Assembly: GCF_009765775.1 (NCBI RefSeq)
Contig: NZ_LMUU01000068.1
Span: forward strand, 27,151-74,867
DNA length: 47,717 nt
Source: Beijerinckia sp. L45
GTDB taxonomy: Bacteria; Pseudomonadota; Alphaproteobacteria; Rhizobiales; Beijerinckiaceae
Direction of reading: 5' to 3'
Below are positions 42,329 through 47,717 of the stretch, one piece after another. The notes under the pieces were generated by a model. It made no database searches, was not told where the DNA came from, and saw only the letters and a list, made by a program, of their open reading frames with translations. The translations under genes and the position numbers were made by a program. How positions within the stretch are numbered: the first letter of the stretch is position 1; each line of letters starts with the position of its first letter.

Positions 42329-42973
42329 ATGTTGGTCGCTGTTGCCCGGACGTTCGCTTTGCTGGCTTTGCTGACATATGTCGGCGGCGCGGGAGCGGCG
42401 CAGGCCGCCGAGATGCACGCGAGCTTCGCGACCGTCGGCGACGTCACCGCGATGCCCTACGGCTGGGCCGATTTCTGCGGACGCCGCCCGGAAGAATGCC
42501 GCGTCGAAGCGCTGATGCCGGCCGACGTCGCGCTCACCGCCAAGGTGATGCGGGTGATGCGTCACATCAACAGCGCGGTCAACGCGGCGATCGAGCCGGT
42601 CAGCAACATGGACCACTGGGGCACGATGCTCGACCATTGGGACTACCCCACAGACGGCAAGGGCGATTGCAAGATCTACGCGCTGGAGAAGCGCAAGCTG
42701 CTCCTCGATCAGGGCTTTCCCCGCCAGGCGCTGCTGATGACCATCGTCCGCGATCTCGACGGCAACGGCCACACCATTCTCACCGTCAAGACCGACAAGG
42801 GCGATTTCATCCTCGACAACATGGTCGAGGAGATCCGCGCCTGGGACGCGACCGGCTACCGGTTTGTCAAGCGACAGTCGCAGAGCGACCCCAACGTCTG
42901 GGTCTCCATCGGCCCGTCGAGCGCGCCGCGCACCACCGCCGAAGTCGCAGGCCGAACGCGCAACTTGAACTGA
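42329..42973 (+). CDS. Transglutaminase-like cysteine peptidase (BTLCP/DUF920)
   Basis: The protein has 214 residues. A signal peptide covers 1-27 (TFALLALLTYVGGAGAAQA with cleavage after AQA), so it acts in the periplasm. The catalytic triad of the family is present: Cys114 in GKGDCKIYALEKR, His148 in GNGHTILTV and Asp163 in FILDNM. Members related to LapG cut surface adhesins; most rhizobial copies are uncharacterised. It is monocistronic and preceded by a perfect CtrA-type box, which suggests cell-cycle-linked expression. It converges with the hypothetical membrane-protein gene downstream. No LapD or LapA-like partner is visible. Confidence 0.9.
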   Translation: MLVAVARTFALLALLTYVGGAGAAQAAEMHASFATVGDVTAMPYGWADFCGRRPEECRVEALMPADVALTAKVMRVMRHINSAVNAAIEPVSNMDHWGTMLDHWDYPTDGKGDCKIYALEKRKLLLDQGFPRQALLMTIVRDLDGNGHTILTVKTDKGDFILDNMVEEIRAWDATGYRFVKRQSQSDPNVWVSIGPSSAPRTTAEVAGRTRNLN

Positions 42974-42988
42974 GCGGCTGATCCGCCC

Positions 42989-43570
42989 CTATTTTCTGAC
43001 AGAGGGTGTAGCCGGAAGCGGCGTTCCGGGCGGCTGGACGAGCGTCGTGACCTGGGCATGCAGGACGCGCAGATGCGCCTCATCCTGCTGCAGATCGAAG
43101 AGATAGCCGTCAAGGTCCTTCAGCTTCTCCGCTTCGAGCTTGGCGAACATGCGCTCGTCGTCGGCCATCATGTCCAGCGCGATCTTCCTATAGAGCGGCG
43201 TGACGCTCTCTGGATTGTTGCCGTAGATGTCGACGAAATGTGCTCGGGCGATCAGCATCGAGGTCAGGCGATGGCGGAGGTCCGTGTCGGGCCCGGCATC
43301 GGTGTCGGCCGCCGTCGTGCGCGGTGCCCGGCCGTCCTGATCGGCAACGTCGGAGCTCGACCCGTCGCGTTTCGATTGCACATGGGCGCGATCGGTCGCC
43401 TCCTGCTGCAGGCGGCTTTGCCGCATCTGGACGACTTCGTAGACGAAGCCAGCGGTCGTGGCGGGCGTGCCGATCGTGACAAGGGTCCACAGCACCAGGT
43501 TTTTGGCGCCCGTCTCAACGACGATAGCGGCCGCCGCCGCTCCGATCGAGATCCTCTTCAACTGGCTCAT
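42989..43570 (-). CDS. Hypothetical single-pass membrane protein
   Basis: The protein has 193 residues and no recognised family. A hydrophobic segment spans about 10-45 (GAAAAAIVVETGAKNLVLWT and ATTAGFVYEVV). A charged, disordered Asp/Ser/Arg-rich linker follows at 55-100. The C-terminal domain is helical (RLTSMLIARAHFVDIYGNNP, then LDMMADDERMFAKLEAEKL). The soluble part may be cytoplasmic or periplasmic; orientation cannot be set. A CtrA-like box lies 68 bases upstream of its start. It is convergent with the DUF920 peptidase, 15 bases apart. Confidence 0.7.
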   Translation of the reverse strand: MSQLKRISIGAAAAAIVVETGAKNLVLWTLVTIGTPATTAGFVYEVVQMRQSRLQQEATDRAHVQSKRDGSSSDVADQDGRAPRTTAADTDAGPDTDLRHRLTSMLIARAHFVDIYGNNPESVTPLYRKIALDMMADDERMFAKLEAEKLKDLDGYLFDLQQDEAHLRVLHAQVTTLVQPPGTPLPATPSVRK

Positions 43571-43637
43571 GATGGTCTCTTCGGACCACGCCGCAGGGCA
43601 TCATCCGACCTTCGGCGGGTATTCCACGCCCGCAAGC

Positions 43638-43653
43638 TTAAGCGACTCTTAGC
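43638..43653. promoter_or_regulatory. CtrA-like box (one mismatch) in the 43.6-kb divergent region
   Basis: The sequence reads TTAA, seven bases, TTAGC, one mismatch from TTAA-N7-TTAAC. It lies between the leftward membrane-protein gene and the rightward MFS exporter gene. As the third such site in about 6 kb it may belong to the same regulation, but alone it would be weak evidence. Confidence 0.4.
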
Positions 43654-43761
43654 GGGGCACAACAAAATCGCGGACCGGAGGGCGGAGCTGCATCCCGGCC
43701 AGGTTTTACCGCTCCTCGTCAAATCGGCTTATGTTGCATCGCACACGCCGTCGGAGTTTCC

Positions 43762-44922
43762 ATGCTGTCGCTACCCCTGCTCGCGCTGACCATCGCCTCC
43801 TTCGGCATCGGCACGACCGAATTCATCATCATGGGCCTGCTGCCGGACGTGTCGAGCAGCCTCGGCGTCAGCGTTCCGCAGGCCGGCCTGCTGGTCTCCG
43901 GCTACGCGTTCGGCGTGGCCTTCGGCTCCCCCTTCGTCGCGATCGCCACGGCGCGATGGCCGCGCCGGACCGCGCTGGTCGCCTTGATGGGGGTCTTCAT
44001 CCTCGGCAACATCGGCTGCGCGCTGGCGCCGACCTATGCCCTGCTCATGCTGGCGCGGGTGGTGACCTCGTTCGCCCACGGCGCCTTTTTCGGGATCGGC
44101 AGCGTGGTCGCCCGCGATCTCGTGCCGGCCAACCGGCGGACCCAGGCGGTGGCGATGATGTTCGCCGGGCTCACCCTCTCCAACATCCTGGGCGTCCCCT
44201 TCGGCACGGCGCTCGGCCAGGCTTTTGGCTGGCGCATGCCGTTCTGGGTCGTGACCGGCATCGGCATCGTCGCCTGCGCCGCGATCGCCCGCACCATCCC
44301 GGCGATGCCGGGATCGACCACGGGCCTTGCCGCGGAGTTCCTGACGCTACGGCATCCCCGCGTCCTGCTGCCGATGGCGATCAGCACGCTGTCCTCCGTC
44401 AGCCTGTTCAGCGTGGTGACGTATATTACCCCGCTGCTGGAACACGTCAGCGGCCTGACTCCGCACGGGGTCACCATCGCGCTGCTCCTGTTCGGCGTCG
44501 GCCTGACGGTCGGCAACCTCATCGGCGGCCGCCTCGCGGACTGGCGCCTGCTGACGACCGTCATCGGCAGCTTCGCCGCGATCATCGTCGTGCTGCTGAT
44601 CTTCACGGTGACGAGCCATGCGGCGGTGCCGGCCGTGGTGACGCTGACGCTCTGGGGGGCGCTCGCCTTCGCGCTGGTGTCGCCGCTGCAGAGCTGGGTC
44701 GTCGAAGCGGCGAGCGATGCGCCGAACTTGGCCGCGACACTGAACCAGGGCGCCTTCAACTTCGGCAATGCGACGGGCGCCTGGGCCGGAGGCGTCGCGC
44801 TCAGCGCCGGCGTCGGCTACGGATCGCTGCCCTGGCTTGGCGCCGGCGTCGCCGCGATCGCACTGGCGGTCACTCTCGTGGCGGCGCGGGGCGTCTTAGC
44901 GAGCCGTGTCCTGGAGGCCTGA
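43762..44922 (+). CDS. MFS transporter, DHA1-type (AraJ/drug efflux-like)
   Basis: The protein has 386 residues and twelve hydrophobic segments. The start LALTIASFGIGTTEFIIMGL and the following GLLPDVSSSLGVSVPQAGLL are characteristic of the DHA1 group that includes AraJ and chloramphenicol or purine exporters. ARVVTSFAHGAFFGIGSVVA and NILGVPFGTALGQAFGWRMPF are further matches. It is transcribed alone and converges with the HtrA-like gene. Likely an exporter of small metabolites or drugs; the substrate is not predictable. It differs clearly from the two importers of the catabolic island. Confidence 0.92.
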   Translation: MLSLPLLALTIASFGIGTTEFIIMGLLPDVSSSLGVSVPQAGLLVSGYAFGVAFGSPFVAIATARWPRRTALVALMGVFILGNIGCALAPTYALLMLARVVTSFAHGAFFGIGSVVARDLVPANRRTQAVAMMFAGLTLSNILGVPFGTALGQAFGWRMPFWVVTGIGIVACAAIARTIPAMPGSTTGLAAEFLTLRHPRVLLPMAISTLSSVSLFSVVTYITPLLEHVSGLTPHGVTIALLLFGVGLTVGNLIGGRLADWRLLTTVIGSFAAIIVVLLIFTVTSHAAVPAVVTLTLWGALAFALVSPLQSWVVEAASDAPNLAATLNQGAFNFGNATGAWAGGVALSAGVGYGSLPWLGAGVAAIALAVTLVAARGVLASRVLEA

Positions 44923-44956
44923 TCCAGGCGCCGGCGTCGGTGCACGGCTGCAATAG

Positions 44957-46339
44957 CTACTTGCCGTCCAAGGGCATCACCACCCAGTGCGGACCGCTCG
45001 GCGCCTGGACCAGCATCATCACCTCGTGACGGCCGGCCGCGCGGGTCTGCTCGAGACGCTTCGTCACCTCGTCGGGCGAGGTCACCCGATCCTGGGCGAC
45101 GCGGAGAATGATGTTGCCGCGGGCGAGGCGCAGGTCCGCGGCCGGACTGTTGGCCGAAACCCCGATGATCGCGACGGCGGGCTTGCCGTCCTGGAACTGC
45201 GGCGTGCCGGCAGACTGCGCATCCGCGACCGCCAGCTTGAGGCCGAGATCCGGCGTGATCTTGCGCACCGCCTGTGTCTGCGGCGGCTGCGGTCCGGCGG
45301 GGTCGTAGATGTTGTTGGGCCAGTTCGCGACGGGAACGTCGATGCTTTGCGCGGCGCCGTTGCGCCAGATTTTCAGCGCCACGACGCTGCCCGGCGCGCT
45401 GGCACCGAGACTGCGCAGCAGCGCCCGGACGTCGCGCGGCTCCTTGCCGTTGAGGGCGAGAACGACGTCGCCTTCCTGGATTCCCTTGGTGAGCGCCGGA
45501 CCGTCGTTGATGACGCCGGTGACGATGCCGCCGGACCGCGACGGCAGGCCCAGCGCGAGCTGGATCTCCGGCGTGACCTGCTGCAGCCGCAAGCCGATGA
45601 AGCCGGCGCGCATGCGGCCGTATTTCCGCATCTCGTCGACCACCCAGGTGGCGTCGTTCGCGGGGATCGCGAGGCCGAGGCCGGCCGAGCCGCTCTGCTG
45701 GCCAGGCGCGTATAGCGCCCAGTTGACGCCGATGACTTCACCCTTGAGGTTGAACAGCGGCCCGCCGGAGTTGCCGTGGTTGATCGCGGCATCGGTCTGG
45801 ACGAAGTCGTCGATCATCGTCGAGTTGATGTCGCGATTGAGCGCGCTGACGACGCCGACGCTGAGCGAACTGCTGAGGCCGAGCGGATTGCCGATCGCCA
45901 TGACCGTCTCGCCGATGCGCAGCGCGTCGCTGTCGCCGAATTTGACGCTGGCGAGCGGCTTGCCGGCGTCGATCTTGAGCAGCGCGAGATCCGGCCGCTG
46001 GTTGGTGGCGACGATCTTGGCGGGGAAGGTCGAGCCATCGACGAAGGCCACGGTGACGTCGTAGCCGCCTTCCACCACATGGTTGTTGGTGACGATGTAG
46101 CCATCGGACGTGATGACAAATCCCGACCCCAGCGCCCGGTCCGGCACCACCTGATCCGGCGCGTCCTCGGGGTCGCTGCCGGCCTTCTTCAGCACCGAGA
46201 TGTTGACCACCGAATTCAACAGCGGCGCGACGATCTCGGGGAGGTCCGGTGCGTCCCCCCGCTGGAATCCGGCGCTGGCGCACGAAGCGCCGGTCACTTG
46301 CAGAAGCAGGATAACAACGATCATCCGCATCGCATGCAT
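44957..46339 (-). CDS. HtrA/DegP-like serine protease with PDZ domains
   Basis: The protein has about 460 residues. An N-terminal leader (MIVVILLLQVTGASCASA) ends in a possible lipobox cysteine (GASC), so it may be a lipoprotein or a cleaved periplasmic protein. The trypsin-like triad is complete: His87 (YIVTNNHVVEGG), Asp117 (RPDLALLKID) and Ser191 (INHGNSGGPLF). One clear PDZ domain covers about 235-330 (GFIGLRLQQVTPEI, then GIQEGDVVLALNG), and a more diverged second one lies at the C terminus. I chose the ATG at 46339 with AAGGGGAG upstream. It degrades or refolds damaged envelope proteins. Confidence 0.93.
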   Translation of the reverse strand: MHAMRMIVVILLLQVTGASCASAGFQRGDAPDLPEIVAPLLNSVVNISVLKKAGSDPEDAPDQVVPDRALGSGFVITSDGYIVTNNHVVEGGYDVTVAFVDGSTFPAKIVATNQRPDLALLKIDAGKPLASVKFGDSDALRIGETVMAIGNPLGLSSSLSVGVVSALNRDINSTMIDDFVQTDAAINHGNSGGPLFNLKGEVIGVNWALYAPGQQSGSAGLGLAIPANDATWVVDEMRKYGRMRAGFIGLRLQQVTPEIQLALGLPSRSGGIVTGVINDGPALTKGIQEGDVVLALNGKEPRDVRALLRSLGASAPGSVVALKIWRNGAAQSIDVPVANWPNNIYDPAGPQPPQTQAVRKITPDLGLKLAVADAQSAGTPQFQDGKPAVAIIGVSANSPAADLRLARGNIILRVAQDRVTSPDEVTKRLEQTRAAGRHEVMMLVQAPSGPHWVVMPLDGK

Positions 46340-46431
46340 GCCGGCGCTCCCCTTCACGTCACGAGCGGAGGAAACACCCACCGCCCGTCGTCTTCAAGCT
46401 CTGATTGGCGAGAGATGACTTGGGCCAAAGA

Positions 46432-46719
46432 TTACTTGCAGCCTTCCGCGCGGGGATCGGTCCCGCGGTCGAAGGACTGCGCCGTCTGCGCGCCGAAGGC
46501 AGGCTTCTCGCCGCCAGCGCGCGGATCGGTCCCGCGATCGAAGGACTGCGCCGCCTGCGCGCCGAAGGCAGGCTTCTCGCCGCCAGCGCGCGGATCGGTT
46601 CCGCGGTCGAAGGACTGTGCCGCCTGCGCGCCGACGCAAGGCTTGGTCTGGGCGTAAGCGCCCTGGGCGACCAGAAGGGGAAGGACAACGGCCGCTGTGC
46701 TGAGTGTCTTTATGAACAT
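46432..46719 (-). CDS. Small secreted protein with three 23-residue repeats
   Basis: The protein has 95 residues. A clean signal peptide covers 1-24 (MFIKTLSTAAVVLPLLVAQG, then AYA-Q). The mature part has three near-identical copies of a 23-residue unit: GAQAAQSFDRGTDPRAGGEK plus PAF; the last copy ends in EGCK. The DNA repeats are 69 bp each. Two cysteines, at about 28 and 94, bracket the repeats and could form a disulfide. No family is recognised. The plus strand is also open, but only the minus frame has a leader peptide. It lies upstream of the HtrA-like gene on the same strand. Confidence 0.8.
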   Translation of the reverse strand: MFIKTLSTAAVVLPLLVAQGAYAQTKPCVGAQAAQSFDRGTDPRAGGEKPAFGAQAAQSFDRGTDPRAGGEKPAFGAQTAQSFDRGTDPRAEGCK

Positions 46720-47214
46720 GGATGCCTACCAAAAGTGAGAGAATTCACGTTTACGCTTTTGTAATCAACGCTGATCGCGCCGACAATCGACCTGTCGTCG
46801 CTGTATGAAGCCTCGGCCTTTGCATCGTGCTTCCGGCCGCGGTACCGCTATGCAAGAACCGCAACCGTCCCCAAACCTCGCCGAGAGGCCCGCGGACGCC
46901 TCTCAGCTCCCGATGCAACATCTATTCACGTCCGGCCCGGATCAAAAGACGCGAAATCGAAATACTGTTTTTCAGTTTTTGGATCGAACTTTGGACGATT
47001 TGCATCAAGATTGATCACGTCGAGCGTGATGGAAGTATCGCCACTCGCGCTGTTGTCGACGCGCAAGACGTGGCGAGAGGCTCGCCGATATCGCGATCGC
47101 AGCCGGCTTTTCGGTCTGCCCAAATTTTAGTACCGGGCGGATGCGGGGTACGCCCCTTGCCGCGCGGACACGAAAAGCGCCTTCCTTTCGCGGGCGGCGA
47201 AGGCGAGCCCAGAC
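46720..47214. other. Intergenic region without a supported gene
   Basis: Only short frames are present on both strands (for example 46926-47123 minus), with no ribosome binding site or recognisable content. The left end, from 46728 to 46775, is AT-rich and probably contains the promoter of the three-repeat secreted protein. A second AT-richer patch lies at 46950-47015. Confidence 0.45.
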
Positions 47215-47442
47215 TTAACGGTGCGGCTTGGAGTCGTCGTCGGCGCTGCGGCCTGACAGGATGTCGTCGATGGCATGGGCAAACCAGGCGCGCTTGACGG
47301 CGTCGTCAGCCGCCTGCCGGCCCGTGGCCGATGCGGCTTGGGCCGACTGCGGATGCGAAGACCCGGCGTCGGTTGCCGATGCCGTCACCGGCCCCGCAAC
47401 AGCGAGGGCTACGGCCACGGCGAGAGCTGAAATCTTGATCAC
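47215..47442 (-). CDS. Small secreted protein with GTG start
   Basis: The protein has about 75 residues. A GTG at 47442 with GGAGG 5 bases upstream gives a standard signal peptide (IKISALAVAVALAVAGPVTA, then SA). A longer frame from 47622 is open but would bury the leader. The mature peptide is short, polar and Ala/Ser-rich, and ends in a charged DDILSGRSADDDSKPHR tail. No family is recognised. It is transcribed in the same direction as the three-repeat secreted protein but about 500 bases upstream of it. Confidence 0.65.
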   Translation of the reverse strand: MIKISALAVAVALAVAGPVTASATDAGSSHPQSAQAASATGRQAADDAVKRAWFAHAIDDILSGRSADDDSKPHR

Positions 47443-47595
47443 AGGAACCTCCAGAACGACGACACCGGTGTCGTCGCGATATGGCGACGATCCCGGGCTT
47501 GTTAAAGGTATGATGACCGTAATTTGATCGCGCGGCGCACTCGGCTTAAAGCGGCCCGGGCGTTGAGAGAAAAAGGCGGCAGGATTTGCCGCCCC

Positions 47596-47633
47596 GAGCG
47601 CGCGCCGTGCGAGACCTCGCACGGCGCGCGCTC
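47596..47633 (-). terminator. Very strong hairpin, terminator of the right-edge gene
   Basis: Arms of 18 bp (47596-47613 and 47616-47633) are exact reverse complements with only two bases between them. The hairpin lies 26 bases after the stop of the leftward gene that enters from the right edge. There is no T-run, but its stability fits a terminator. Confidence 0.65.
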
Positions 47634-47659
47634 ATCGTGGTGCGGCCGGGGGTCGACCT

Positions 47660-47717
47660 TCAGCTCATATTCGGCATGACGAACTCGGCGCCGGCGCGGA
47701 TGCCGGTCGGCCAGCGG
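47660..47717 (-). CDS. C-terminal end of a gene cut by the window edge
   Basis: The last codons read RWPTGIRAGAEFVMPNMS followed by TGA at 47660. The frame runs off the right edge, and the strong hairpin that follows supports a real gene end. Nothing more can be said about the product from 18 residues. Confidence 0.45.
   Translation of the reverse strand, partial: RWPTGIRAGAEFVMPNMS

Noticed and set aside
46405-46764. Plus-strand repeat-containing frame opposite the three-repeat secreted protein
   Set aside because: The minus strand has a clean signal peptide and balanced composition; the plus frame is Arg-rich antisense.
46926-47123. 65-residue minus-strand open frame
   Set aside because: It has no start signal and no recognisable content; it is likely chance.

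Overview
The window is GC-rich DNA from an alphaproteobacterium, most likely of the order Hyphomicrobiales (Rhizobiales). The evidence is the gene families present (SPINDLY-type GT41, a DUF920/BTLCP cysteine peptidase, an HtrA protein with a short lipobox-like leader), a perfect CtrA-type box (TTAA-N7-TTAAC) and rhizobial-style intergenic palindromes. I cannot fix the genus by reading alone. No rRNA, tRNA, CRISPR array or intact transposase was seen.

Region 1 (1-6.7 kb) is accessory in character. It holds a decayed IS91-associated tyrosine recombinase with three frameshifts, a sulfate-binding protein translationally coupled to a SulP permease, a membrane-anchored ClpP/SppA-like serine hydrolase and a broken fragment of a flavin monooxygenase.

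Region 2 (6.7-28.7 kb) is a large catabolic island. A leftward operon encodes an MFS importer, a RutA-like LLM monooxygenase, an NtaA-like LLM monooxygenase and a crotonase. Divergent from it, across a 13-bp perfect inverted repeat, are a DapA-family aldolase/lyase and an HbpS/GlcG-like protein. They are followed by an outer-membrane channel, an HpaB-type monooxygenase, its flavin reductase and an aldehyde dehydrogenase. After a probable unrelated TIGR02444 gene come an AA_synth protein, a close homologue of enamidase, a dimeric alpha/beta-barrel protein and UbiX. A GntR/FCD repressor is encoded next to an MFS importer, a GMC oxidoreductase and UbiD, then a MarR regulator. The same 13-bp site ATTGTCATACAAT lies in front of both the AA_synth-enamidase-EthD-UbiX operon and the MFS-GMC-UbiD operon, which defines a small GntR regulon. 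My reading is that the island takes up and degrades an aromatic or N-heteroaromatic carboxylic acid. UbiD with prenyl-FMN made by UbiX would decarboxylate, reduced-flavin monooxygenases would oxygenate, an enamidase-like enzyme would open a cyclic amide or enamide, and the dehydrogenase, lyase and crotonase would process the fragments. The substrate is not known.

Region 3 (28.8-44 kb) is dominated by one gene of 8.3 kb. It encodes about 2,770 residues made almost wholly of an octapeptide (consensus L-[ST]-x-T-Q-[ILV]-x-x), organised into two different higher-order repeats: exactly 327 bp in the N-terminal part and 408 bp in the C-terminal part. Divergent from it is an O-GlcNAc-transferase-like GT41 enzyme with TPRs, and a near-consensus CtrA box sits between the two. 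A small helical protein follows in the same operon. A chemoreceptor, a small protein, a DUF920 peptidase behind a perfect CtrA box and a membrane-anchored protein behind a third CtrA-like box complete the block. A giant Ser/Thr-rich repeat protein glycosylated by its divergent GT41 under cell-cycle control is the most interesting candidate for an undescribed system here.

Region 4 (43.7-47.7 kb) carries a DHA1-type MFS exporter, an HtrA-like protease, two small secreted proteins (one with three 23-residue repeats) and the end of a gene running off the right edge behind a very strong hairpin.
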